DNA from: Rallus limicola
Taxonomy: Eukaryota; Chordata; Aves; Gruiformes; Rallidae
DNA: 64,000 bases
Direction: 5' to 3'
Assembly: GCA_022605955.1 (NCBI GenBank)
Contig: JAKCOZ010000336.1
Span: forward strand, 62,001 to 126,000
The notes beneath the pieces were generated by a model. It saw only the letters and a program-made list of their open reading frames with translations, was not told the origin of the DNA and searched no databases. Position numbers and translations under genes: made by a program. This document shows, piece after piece, positions 28,317 to 39,990 of this stretch (position 1 is its first letter; the number at the start of each line of letters is the position of its first letter).

Positions 28317-28712
28317 GCCTGGAAAGAGGGAACATGCCTGGAACCTCCTACGGTGCTTTTCTCGGCCCTAGCAGACTGCAGTTCAAAACATGCTAAACGT
28401 CCAGCAATAACTCCCAAAGTAAAGAAGCTAGGACTGAAAGGCATAGCTTGTCTGAAACCTCCTAACAGGACACACAAGCAGACCTTGTCACTTTGGCTCT
28501 CAGCCTTTTCCTTTGCATGGAAAGAGGGAACATGCCTGGAACCTCCTACGGTGCTTTTCTCGGCCCTAGCAGACTGCAGTTCAAAACATGCTAAATGTCC
28601 AGCAATAACTCCCAAAGTAAAGAAGCTAGGCCTGAAAGGCATAGCTTGTCTGAAACCTTATAACAGGACACACAAGCAGACCCTGTCACTTTGGCTCTCA
28701 GCCTTTTCCTTT
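28317..28712 (+). repeat. 2-unit tagged block, first copy (990 bp spacing)
   Basis: Carries GACCTTGTCAC (28481), TTGCATGG (28513) and the CpG-loss tag CTAAATGTCC (28591). All three recur 990 bp downstream. A CCTTATAAC tag follows at about 28657. Confidence 0.85.
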
Positions 28713-29306
28713 GCCTGGAAAGAGGGAACATGCCTGGAACCTCCTACGGTGCTTTTCTCGGCCCTAGCAGACTGCAGTTCAAAACATGCTAAACGTCCAG
28801 CAATAACTCCCAAAGTAAAGAAGCTAGGCCTGAAAGGCATAGCTTGTCTGAAACCTCCTAACAGGACACACAAGCATACTCTGTCACTTTGGCTCTCAGC
28901 CTTTTCCTTTGCCTGGAAAGAGGGAACATGCCTGGAACCTCCTACGGTGCTTTTCTCGGCCCTAGCAGACTGCAGTTCAAAACATGCTAAACGTCCAGCA
29001 ATAACTCCCAAAGTAAAGAAGCTAGGACTGAAAGGCATAGCTTGTCTGAAACCTCCTAACAGGACACACAAGCAGACCCTGTCACTTTGGCTCTCAGCCT
29101 TTTCCTTTGCCTGGAAAGAGGGAACATGCCTGGAACCTCCTACGGTGCTTTTCTCGGCCCTAGCAGACTGCAGTTCAAAACATGCTAAACGTCCAGCAAT
29201 AACTCCCAAAGTAAAGAAGCTAGGACTGAAAGGCATAGCTTGTCTGAAACCTCCTAACAGGACACACAAGCTGACCCTGTCACTTTGGCTCTCAGCCTTT
29301 TCCTTT

Positions 29307-29702
29307 GCCTGGAAAGAGGGAACATGCCTGGAACCTCCTACGGTGCTTTTCTCGGCCCTAGCAGACTGCAGTTCAAAACATGCTAAACGTCCAGCAATAA
29401 CTCCCAAAGTAAAGAAGCTAGGCATGAAAGGCATAGCTTGTCTGAAACCTCCTAACAGGACACACAAGCAGACCTTGTCACTTTGGCTCTCAGCCTTTTC
29501 CTTTGCATGGAAAGAGGGAAAAGGCCTGGAACATCCTACGGTGCTTTTCTCGGCCCTAGCAGACTGCAGTTCAAAACATGCTAAATGTCCAGCAATAACT
29601 CCCAAAGTAAAGAAGCTAGGACTGAAAGGCATAGCTTGTCTGAAACCTCCTAACAGGACACACAAGCAGACCCTGTCACTTTGGCTCTCAGCCTTTTCCT
29701 TT
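29307..29702 (+). repeat. 2-unit tagged block, second copy (990 bp spacing)
   Basis: Carries GACCTTGTCAC (29471), TTGCATGG (29503) and CTAAATGTCC (29581), each exactly 990 bp after the first copy. This copy alone also has GGGAAAAGGCC and GGAACATCC at about 29516-29536, a small local cluster of substitutions that postdates the duplication. Confidence 0.85.
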
Positions 29703-32420
29703 GCCTGGAAAGAGGGAACATGCCTGGAACCTCCTACGGTGCTTTTCTCGGCCCTAGCAGACTGCAGTTCAAAACATGCTAAACGTCCAGCAATAACTCC
29801 CAAAGTAAAGAAGCTAGGCATGAAAGGCATAGCTTGTCTGAAACCTCCTAACAGGACACACAAGCAGACCCTGTCACTTTGGCTCTCAGCCTTTTCCTTT
29901 GCCTGGAAAGAGGGAACATGCCTGGAAGCTCCTACGGTGCTTTTCTCGGCCCTAGCAGACTGCAGTTCAAAACATGCTAAACGTCCAGCAATAACTCCCA
30001 AAGTAAAGAAGCTAGGACTGAAAGGCATAGCTTGTCTGAAACCTCCTAACAGGACACACAAGCAGACCCTGTCACTTTGGCTCTCAGCCTTTTCCTTTGC
30101 CTGGAAAGAAGGAACATGCCTGCTACCTCCTACAGTGCTTTTCTCGGCCCTAGCAGACTGCAGTTCAAAACATGCTAAACGTCCAGCAATAACTCCCAAA
30201 GTAAAGAAGCTAGGCATGAAAGGCATAGCTTGTCTGAAACCTTATAACAGGACACACAAGCAGACCCTGTCACTTTGGCTCTCAGCCTTTTCCTTTGCCT
30301 GGAAAGAGGGAACATGCCTGGAACCTCCTACGGTGCTTTTCTCGGCCCTAGCAGACTGCAGTTCAAAACATGCTAAACGTCCAGCAATAACTCCCAAAGT
30401 AAAGAAGCTAGGCATGAAAGGCATAGCTTGTCTGAAACCTCCTAACAGGACACACAAGCAGACCCTGTCACTTTGTCTCTCAGCCTTTTCCTTTGCCTGG
30501 AAAGAGGGAACATGCCTGGAACCTCCTACGGTGCTTTTATCGGCCCTAGCAGACTGCAGTTCAAAACTTGCTAAACGTCCAGCAATAACTCCCAAAGTAA
30601 AGAAGCTAGGCATGAAAGGCATAGCTTGTCTGAAACCTCCTAACAGGACACACAAGCAGACCCTGTCACTTTGGCTCTCAGCCTTTTCCTTTGCCTGGAA
30701 AGAGGGAACATGCCTGGAACCTCCTACGGTGCTTTTCTCGGCCCTAGCAGACTGCAGTTCAAAACATGCTAAACGTCCAGCAATAACTCCCAAAGTAAAG
30801 AAGCTAGGACTGAAAGGCATAGCTTGTCTGAAACCTCCTAACAGGACACACAAGCAGACCCTGTCACTTTGGCTCTCAGCCTTTTCCTTTGCCTGGAAAG
30901 AGGGAACATGCCTGGAACCTCCTACGGTGCTTTTCTCGGCCCTAGCAGACTGCAGTTCAAAACATGCTAAACGTCCAGCAATAACTCCCAAAGTAAAGAA
31001 GCTAGGACTGAAAGGCATAGCTTGTCTGAAACCTCCTAACAGGACACACAAGCAGACCCTGTCACTTTGGCTCTCAGCCTTTTCCTTTGCCTGGAAAGAG
31101 GGAACATGCCTGGAACCTCCTACGGTGCTTTTCTCGGCCCTAGCAGACTGCAGTTCAAAACATGCTAAACGTCCAGCAATAACTCCCAAAGTAAAGAAGC
31201 TAGGCATGAAAGGCATAGCTTGTCTGAAACCTCCTAACAGGACACACGAGCAGACCCTGTCACGTTGGCTCTCAGCCTTTTCCTTTGCCTGGAAAGAGGG
31301 AACATGCCTGGAACCTCCTACGGTGCTTTTCTCGGCCCTAGCAGACTGCAGTTCAAAACATGCTAAACGTCCAGCAATAACTCCCAAAGTAAAGAAGCTA
31401 GGCCTGAAAGGCATAGCTTGTCTGAAACCTCCTAACAGGACACACAAGCAGACCCTGTCACTTTGGCTCTCAGCCTTTTCCTTTGCCTGGAAAGAGGGAA
31501 CATGCCTGGAAGCTCCTACGGTGCTTTTCTCGGCCCTAGCAGACTGCAGTTCAAAACATGCTAAACGTCCAGCAATAACTCCCAAAGTAAAGAAGCTAGG
31601 CATGAAAGGCATAGCTTGTCTGAAACCTCCTAACAGGACACACAAGCAGACCCTGTCACTTTGGCTCTCAGCCTTTTCCTTTGCCTGGAAAGAAGGAACA
31701 TACCTGCTACCTCCTACAGTGCTTTTCTCGGCCCTAGCAGACTGCAGTTCAAAACATGCTAAACGTCCAGCAATAACTCCCAAAGTAAAGAAGCTAGGCA
31801 TGAAAGGCATAGCTTGTCTGAAACCTCCTAACAGGACACACAAGCAGACCCTGTCACTTTGGCTCTCAGCCTTTTCCTTTGCCTGGAAAGAGGGAACATG
31901 CCTGGAACCTCCTACGGTGCTTTTCTCGGCCCTAGCAGACTGCAGTTCAAAACATGCTAAACGTCCAGCAATAACTCCCAAAGTAAAGAAGCTAGGCATG
32001 AAAGGCATAGCTTGTCTGAAACCTCCTAACAGGACACACAAGCAGACCCTGTCACTTTGGCTCTCAGCCTTTTCCTTTGCCTGGAAAGAGGGAACATGCC
32101 TGGAACCTCCTACGGTGCTTTTCTCGGCCCTAGAAGACTGCAGTTCAAAACATGCTAAACGTCCAGCAATAACTCCCAAAGTAAAGAAGCTAGGCATGAA
32201 AGGCATAGCTTGTCTGAAACCTCCTAACAGGACACACAAGCAGACCCTGTCACTTTGGCTCTCAGCCTTTTCCTTTGCCTGGAAAGAGGGAACATGACTG
32301 GAACCTCCTACGGTGCTTTTCTCGGCCCTAGCAGACTGCAGTTCAAAACATGCTAAACGTCCAGCAATAACTCCCAAAGTAAAGAAGCTAGGCATGAAAG
32401 GCATAGCTTGTCTGAAACCT

Positions 32421-32503
32421 CCTAACAGGACACACAAGCAGACCCTGTCACTTTGGCTCTCAGCCTTTTCCTTTGCCTGGAAAGAGGGAACAAGCCTGTT
32501 AGG
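32421..32503. other. Array orientation switch (inversion breakpoint)
   Basis: The forward arm ends inside the 25th base of a unit and the reverse arm begins inside the cell around unit position 153, with nothing between. The CCTG at 32495-32498 fits both arms (forward GCCTGG, reverse GTCCTGTTAGG), a 4-bp microhomology. Base 32493 is A where the forward unit has T, so the forward arm may instead end at 32492. CCTAACAGG at 32421-32429 pairs with CCTGTTAGG at 32495-32503, which puts the symmetry centre at 32462 and leaves a 65-bp spacer. The whole window is therefore an inverted repeat with arms of about 31-32 kb, near-identical at unit level. A real inversion or an assembly join both remain possible. 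Confidence 0.95.
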
Positions 32504-35500
32504 AGGTTTCAGACAAGCTATGCCTTTCAGTCCTAGCTTCTTTACTTTGGGAGTTATTGCTGGACGTTTAGCATGTTTTGAACTGCAGTCTGCTAGGGCC
32601 GAGAAAAGCACCGTAGGAGGTTCCAGGCATGTTCCCTCTTTCCAGGGAAAGGAAAAGGCTGAGAGCCAAAGTGACAGGGTCTGCTTGTGTGTCCTGTTAG
32701 GAGGTTTCAGACAAGCTATGCCTTTCAGTCCTAGCTTCTTTACTTTGGGAGTTATTGCTGGACGTTTAGCATGTTTTGAACTGCAGTCTGCTAGGGCCGA
32801 GAAAAGCACCGTAGGAGGTTCCAGGCATGTTCCCTCTTTCCAGGCAAAGGAAAAGGCTGAGAGCCAAAGTGACAGGGTCTGCCTGTGTGTCCTGTTAGGA
32901 TGTTTCAGACAAGCTATGCCTTTCAGTCCTAGCTTCTTTACTTTGGGAGTTATTGCTGGACGTTTAGCATGTTTTGAACTGCAGTCTGCTAGGGCCGAGA
33001 AAAGCACCGTAGGAGGTTCCAGGCATGTTCCCTCTTTCCAGGCAAAGGAAAAGGCTGAGAGCCAAAGTGACAGGGTCTGCTTGTGTGTCCTGTTAGGAGG
33101 TTTCAGACAAGCTATGCCTTTCATGCCTAGCTTCTTTACTTTGGGAGTTATTGCTGGACGTTTAGCATGTTTTGAACTGCAGTCTGCTAGGGCCGAGAAA
33201 AGCACCGTAGGAGGTTCCAGGCATGTTCCCTCTTTCCAGGCAAAGGAAAAGGCTGAGAGCCAAAGTGACAGGGTCTGCTTGTGTGTCCTGTTAGGAGGTT
33301 TCAGACAAGCTATGCCTTTCAGTCCTAGCTTCTTTACTTTGGGAGTTATTGCTGGACGTTTAGCATGTTTTGAACTGCAGTCTGCTAGGGCCGAGAAAAG
33401 CACCGTAGGAGGTTCCAGGCATGTTCCCTCTTTCCAGGCAAAGGAAAAGGCTGAGAGCCAAAGTGACAGGGTCTGCTTGTGTGTCCTGTTAGGAGGTTTC
33501 AGACAAGCTATGCCTTTCAGTCCTAGCTTCTTTACTTTGGGAGTTATTGCTGGACGTTTAGCATGTTTTGAACTGCAGTCTGCTAGGGCCGAGAAAAGCA
33601 CCGTAGGAGGTAGCAGGTATGTTCCCTCTTTCCAGGCAAAGGAAAAGGCTGAGAGCCAAAGTGACAGGGTCTGCTTGTGTGTCCTGTTAGGAGGTTTCAG
33701 ACAAGCTATGCCTTTCATGCCTAGCTTCTTTACTTTGGGAGTTATTGCTGGACGTTTAGCATGTTTTGAACTGCAGTCTGCTAGGGCCGAGAAAAGCACC
33801 GTAGGAGGTAGCAGGCATGTTCCCTCTTTCCAGGCAAAGGAAAAGGCTGAGAGCCAAAGTGACAGGGTCTGCTTGTGTGTCCTGTTAGGAGGTTTCAGAC
33901 AAGCTATGCCTTTCAGTCCTAGCTTCTTTACTTTGGGAGTTATTGCTGGACGTTTAGCATGTTTTGAACTGCAGTCTGCTAGGGCCGAGAAAAGCACTGT
34001 AGGAGGTAGCAGGTATGTTCCCTCTTTCCAGGCAAAGGAAAAGGCTGAGAGCCAAAGTGACAGGGTCTGCTTGTGTGTCCTGTTAGGAGGTTTCAGACAA
34101 GCTATGCCTTTCAGTCCTAGCTTCTTTACTTTGGGAGTTATTGCTGGACGTTTAGCATGTTTTGAACTGCAGTCTGCTAGGGCCGAGAAAAGCACCGTAG
34201 GAGGTTCCAGGCATGTTCCCTCTTTCCAGGCAAAGGAAAAGGCTGAGAGCCAAAGTGACAGGGTCTGCTTGTGTGTCCTGTTAGGAGGTTTCAGACAAGC
34301 TATGCCTTTCAGTCCTAGCTTCTTTACTTTGGGAGTTATTGCTGGACGTTTAGCATGTTTTGAACTGCAGTCTGCTAGGGCCGAGAAAAGCACTGTAGGA
34401 GGTTCCAGGCATGTTCCCTCTTTCCAGGCAAAGGAAAAGGCTGAGAGCCAAAGTGACAGGGTCTGCTTGTGTGTCCTTTTAGGAGGTTTCAGACAAGCTA
34501 TGCCTTTCAGTCCTAGCTTCTTTACTTTGGGAGTTATTGCTGGACGTTTAGCATGTTTTGAACTGCAGTCTGCTAGGGCCGAGAAAAGCACCGTAGGAGG
34601 TTCCAGGCATGTTCCCTCTTTCCAGGCAAAGGAAAAGGCTGAGAGCCAAAGTGACAGGGTCTGCTTGTGTGTCCTGTTAGGAGGTTTCAGACAAGCTATG
34701 CCTTTCAGTCCTAGCTTCTTTACTTTGGGAGTTATTGCTGGACGTTTAGCATGTTTTGAACTGCAGTCTGCTAGGGCCGAGAAAAGCACCGTAGGAGGTT
34801 CCAGGCATGTTCCCTCTTTCCAGGCAAAGGAAAAGGCTGAGAGCCAAAGTGACAGGGTCTGCTTGTGTGTCCTGTTAGGAGGTTTCAGACAAGCTATGCC
34901 TTTCATGCCTAGCTTCTTTACTTTGGGAGTTATTGCTGGACGTTTAGCATGTTTTGAACTGCAGTCTGCTAGGGCCGAGAAAAGCACCGTAGGAGGTTCC
35001 AGGCATGTTCCCTCTTTCCAGGCAAAGGAAAAGGCTGAGAGCCAAAGTGACAGGGTCTGCTTGTGTGTCCTGTTAGGAGGTTTCAGACAAGCTATGCCTT
35101 TCATGCCTAGCTTCTTTACTTTGGGAGTTATTGCTGGACGTTTAGCATGTTTTGAACAGCAGTCTGCTAGGGCCGAGAAAAGCACCGTAGGAGGTTCCAG
35201 GCATGTTCCCTCTTTCCAGGCAAAGGAAAAGGCTGAGAGCCAAAGTGACAGGGTCTGCTTGTGTGTCCTGTTAGGAGGTTTCAGACAAGCTATGCCTTTC
35301 AGTCCTAGCTTCTTTACTTTGGGAGTTATTGCTGGACGTTTAGCATGTTTTGAACTGCAGTCTGCTAGGGCCGAGAAAAGCACTGTAGGAGGTAGCAGGT
35401 ATGTACCCTCTTTCCAGGCAAAGGAAAAGGCTGAGAGCCAAAGTGACAGGGTCTGCTTGTGTGTCCTGTTAGGAGGTTTCAGACAAGCTATGCCTTTCAG

Positions 35501-36849
35501 TCCTAGCTTCTTTACTTTGGGAGTTATTGCTGGACGTTTAGCATGTTTTGAACTGCAGTCTGCTAGGGCCGAGAAAAGCACTGTAGGAGGTAGCAGGTAT
35601 GTTCCCTCTTTCCAGGCAAAGGAAAAGGCTGAGAGCCAAAGTGACAGGGTCTGCTTGTGTGTCCTGTTAGGAGGTTTCAGACAAGCTATGCCTTTCATGC
35701 CTAGCTTCTTTACTTTGGGAGTTATTGCTGGACGTTTAGCATGTTTTGAACTGCAGTCTGCTAGGGCCGAGAAAAGCACCGTAGGAGGTTCCAGGCATGT
35801 TCCCTCTTTCCAGGCAAAGGAAAAGGCTGAGAGCCAAAGTGACAGGGTCTGCTTGTGTGTCCTGTTAGGAGGTTTCAGACAAGCTATGCCTTTCAGTCCT
35901 AGCTTCTTTACTTTGGGAGTTATTGCTGGACGTTTAGCATGTTTTGAACTGCAGTCTGCTAGGGCCGAGAAAAGCACCGTAGGAGGTTCCAGGCATGTTC
36001 CCTCTTTCCAGGCAAAGGAAAAGGCTGAGAGCCAAAGTGACAGGGTCTGCTTGTGTGTCCTGTTAGGAGGTTTCAGACAAGCTATGCCTTTCAGTCCTAG
36101 CTTCTTTACTTTGGGAGTTATTGCTGGACGTTTAGCATGTTTTGAACTGCAGTCTGCTAGGGCCGAGAAAAGCACCGTAGGAGGTTCCAGGCATGTTCCC
36201 TCTTTCCAGGCAAAGGAAAAGGCTGAGAGCCAAAGTGACAGGGTCTGCTTGTGTGTCCTGTTAGGAGGTTTCAGACAAGCTATGCCTTTCAGTCCTAGCT
36301 TCTTTACTTTGGGAGTTATTGCTGGACGTTTAGCATGTTTTGAACTGCAGTCTGCTAGGGCCGAGAAAAGCACCGTAGGAGGTTCCAGGCATGTTCCCTC
36401 TTTCCAGGCAAAGGAAAAGGCTGAGAGCCAAAGTGACAGGGTCTGCTTGTGTGTCCTGTTAGGAGGTTTCAGACAAGCTATGCCTTTCAGTCCTAGCTTC
36501 TTTACTTTGGGAGTTATTGCTGGACGTTTAGCATGTTTTGAACTGCAGTCTGCTAGGGCCGAGAAAAGCACCGTAGGAGGTAGCAGGCATGTTCCCTCTT
36601 TCCAGGCAAAGGAAAAGGCTGAGAGCCAAAGTGACAGGGTCTGCTTGTGTGTCCTGTTAGGAGGTTTCAGACAAGCTATGCCTTTCATGCCTAGCTTCTT
36701 TACTTTGGGAGTTATTGCTGGACGTTTAGCATGTTTTGAACTGCAGTCTGCTAGGGCCGAGAAAAGCACTGTAGGAGGTAGCAGGTATGTTCCCTCTTTC
36801 CAGGCAAAGGAAAAGGCTGAGAGCCAAAGTGACAGGGTCTGCTTGTGTG

Positions 36850-39800
36850 TCCTGTTAGGAGGTTTCAGACAAGCTATGCCTTTCAGTCCTAGCTTCTTTA
36901 CTTTGGGAGTTATTGCTGGACGTTTAGCATGTTTTGAACTGCAGTCTGCTAGGGCCGAGAAAAGCACTGTAGGATGTAGCGGGTATGTTCCCTCTTTCCA
37001 GGCAAAGGAAAAGGCTGAGAGCCAAAGTGACAGGGTCTGCTTGTGTGTCCTGTTAGGAGGTTTCAGACAAGCTATGCCTTTCAGTCCTAGCTTCTTTAAT
37101 TTGGGAGTTATTGCTGGACGTTTAGCATGTTTTGAACTGCAGTCTGCTAGGGCCGAGAAAAGCACCGTAGGAGGTTCCAGGCATGTTCCCTCTTTCCAGG
37201 CAAAGGAAAAGGCTGAGAGCCAAAGTGACAGGGTCTGCTTGTGTGTCCTGTTAGGAGGTTTCAGACAAGCTATGCCTTTCAGTCCTAGCTTCTTTACTTT
37301 GGGAGTTATTGCTGGACGTTTAGCATGTTTTGAACTGCAGTCTGCTAGGGCCGAGAAAAGCACCGTAGGAGGTTCCAGGCATGTTCCCTCATTCCAGGCA
37401 AAGGAAAAGGCTGAGAGCCAAAGTGACAGGGTCTGCTTGTGTGTCCTGTTAGGAGGTTTCAGACAAGCTATGCCTTTCAGTCCTAGCTTCTTTACTTTGG
37501 GAGTTATTGCTGGACGTTTAGCATGTTTTGAACTGCAGTCTGCTAGGGCCGAGAAAAGCACCGTAGGAGGTTCCAGGCATGTTCCCTCTTTCCAGGCAAA
37601 GGAAAAGGCTGAGAGCCAAAGTGACAGGGTCTGCTTGTGTGTCCTGTTAGGAGGTTTCAGACAAGCTATGCCTTTCATGCCTAGCTTCTTTACTTTGGGA
37701 GTTATTGCTGGACGTTTAGCATGTTTTGAACTGCAGTCTGCTAGGGCCGAGAAAAGCACCGTAGGAGGTTCCAGGCATGTTCCCTCTTTCCAGGCAAAGG
37801 AAAAGGCTGAGAGCCAAAGTGACAGGGTCTGCTTGTGTGTCCTGTTAGGAGGTTTCAGACAAGCTATGCCTTTCATGCCTAGCTTCTTTACTTTGGGAGT
37901 TATTGCTGGACGTTTAGCATGTTTTGAACTGCAGTCTGCTAGGGCCGAGAAAAGCACTGTAGGAGGTAGCAGGTATGTTCCCTCTTTCCAGGCAAAGGAA
38001 AAGGCTGAGAGCCAAAGTGACAGGGTCTGCTTGTGTGTCCTGTTAGGAGGTTTCAGACAAGCTATGCCTTTCATGCCTAGCTTCTTTACTTTGGGAGTTA
38101 TTGCTGGACGTTTAGCATGTTTTGAACTGCAGTCTGCTAGGGCCGAGAAAAGCACCGTAGGAGGTTCCAGGCATGTTCCCTCTTTCCAGGCAAAGGAAAA
38201 GGCTGAGAGCCAAAGTGACAGGGTCTGCTTGTGTGTCCTGTTAGGAGGTTTCAGACAAGCTATGCCTTTCAGTCCTAGCTTCTTTACTTTGGGAGTTATT
38301 GCTGGACGTTTAGCATGTTTTGAACTGCAGTCTGCTAGGGCCGAGAAAAGCACCGTAGGAGGTTCCAGGCATGTTCCCTCTTTCCAGGCAAAGGAAAAGG
38401 CTGAGAGCCAAAGTGACAGGGTCTGCTTGTGTGTCCTGTTAGGAGGTTTCAGACAAGCTATGCCTTTCATGCCTAGCTTCTTTACTTTGGGAGTTATTGC
38501 TGGACGTTTAGCATGTTTTGAACAGCAGTCTGCTAGGGCCGAGAAAAGCACTGTAGGAGGTAGCAGGTATGTTCCCTCTTTCCAGGCAAAGGAAAAGGCT
38601 GAGAGCCAAAGTGACAGGGTCTGCTTGTGTGTCCTGTTAGGAGGTTTCAGACAAGCTATGCCTTTCATGCCTAGCTTCTTTACTTTGGGAGTTATTGCTG
38701 GACGTTTAGCATGTTTTGAACTGCAGTCTGCTAGGGCCGAGAAAAGCACCGTAGGAGGTTCCAGGCATGTTCCCTCTTTCCAGGCAAAGGAAAAGGCTGA
38801 GAGCCAAAGTGACAGGGTCTGCTTGTGTGTCCTGTTAGGAGGTTTCAGACAAGCTATGCCTTTCAGTCCTAGCTTCTTTACTTTGGGAGTTATTGCTGGA
38901 CGTTTAGCATGTTTTGAACTGCAGTCTGCTAGGGCCGAGAAAAGCACCGTAGGAGGTTCCAGGCATGTTCCCTCTTTCCAGGCAAAGGAAAAGGCTGAGA
39001 GCCAAAGTGACAGGGTCTGCTTGTGTGTCCTGTTAGGAGGTTTCAGACAAGCTATGCCTTTCAGTCCTAGCTTCTTTACTTTGGGAGTTATTGCTGGACG
39101 TTTAGCATGTTTTGAACTGCAGTCTGCTAGGGCCGAGAAAAGCACCGTAGGAGGTAGCAGGTATGTTCCCTCTTTCCAGGCAAAGGAAAAGGCTGAGAGC
39201 CAAAGTGACAGGGTCTGCTTGTGTGTCCTGTTAGGAGGTTTCAGACAAGCTATGCCTTTCATGCCTAGCTTCTTTACTTTGGGAGTTATTGCTGGACGTT
39301 TAGCATGTTTTGAACTGCAGTCTGCTAGGGCCGAGAAAAGCACCGTAGGAGGTTCCAGGCATGTTCCCTCTTTCCAGGCAAAGGAAAAGGCTGAGAGCCA
39401 AAGTGACAGGGTCTGCTTGTGTGTCCTGTTAGGAGGTTTCAGACAAGCTATGCCTTTCAGTCCTAGCTTCTTTACTTTGGGAGTTATTGCTGGACGTTTA
39501 GCATGTTTTGAACTGCAGTCTGCTAGGGCCGAGAAAAGCACTGTAGGAGGTAGCAGGTATGTTCCCTCTTTCCAGGCAAAGGAAAAAGCTGAGAGCCAAA
39601 GTGACAGGGTCTGCTTGTGTGTCCTGTTAGGAGGTTTCAGACAAGCTATGCCTTTCATGCCTAGCTTCTTTACTTTGGGAGTTATTGCTGGACGTTTAGC
39701 ATGTTTTGAACTGCAGTCTGCTAGGGCCGAGAAAAGCACCGTAGGAGGTTCCAGGCATGTTCCCTCTTTCCAGGCAAAGGAAAAGGCTGAGAGCCAAAGT

Positions 39801-39990
39801 GACAGGGTCTGCTTGTGTGTCCTGTTAGGAGGTTTCAGACAAGCTATGCCTTTCATGCCTAGCTTCTTTACTTTGGGAGTTATTGCTGGACGTTTAGCAT
39901 GTTTTGAACTGCAGTCTGCTAGGGCCGAGAAAAGCATTGTAGGAGGTAGCAGGTATGTTCCCTCTTTCCAGGCAAAGGAAAAGGCTGAGA
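36850..39990 (-). repeat. Segmental duplication block, copy 1 (34-unit displacement)
   Basis: Tags GATGTAGCGGG (36973), CCCTCATTCC (about 37387), GAACAGCAG (38520), GGAAAAAGCT (39581) and GCATTGTAGG (39934) all recur 6732 bp (34 x 198) further on in the same order. Boundaries are approximate because flanking units carry no private tags. CTTTAATTTGG at about 37094 is private to this copy. Confidence 0.88.

Larger units (their letters stand above)
1..32494 (+). repeat. 198-bp satellite array, forward arm (about 164 units)
   Basis: A head-to-tail tandem array. Taking GCCTGGAAAG at base 3 as unit position 1, the same landmark recurs every 198 bp and is still in exact register at 32277 and 32475, so there is no net insertion or deletion in 164 units. 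Constant landmarks within the unit are TTTTCTCGGCCC (about position 41), GACTGCAGTTC (about 58), CTAAACGTCC (about 77), AAAGTAAAGAAG (about 100) and CAGACCCTGTCAC (about 163). Adjacent units differ at few sites. The commonest differences are positions 14, 20, 24-26, 36 and 117-118. Forward-arm tags not seen in the other arm include CCTTATAAC, TATAAAAG and CAAGCTGACC. The unit was not matched to a named family. Satellite status is certain from the periodicity; genomic location and host are inferred only. Confidence 0.99.

Noticed and set aside
39..32297. A single giant protein-coding gene of more than 10,000 residues
   Set aside because: It is the satellite read in its one open frame. Unit length divisible by 3 keeps the frame open, no unique ends exist, the opposite strand is also open, and common variants are nonsynonymous.
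1..32494. CRISPR array
   Set aside because: There is regular periodicity but no short repeat alternating with unique spacers; the entire 198-bp unit is conserved, and no cas gene is present.
32421..32503. Library fold-back (palindromic chimera) as the cause of the inversion
   Set aside because: A fold-back would give mirrored unit variants on each side. The tag order differs between the arms immediately beside the junction. A misassembly is still possible and is noted with the finding.
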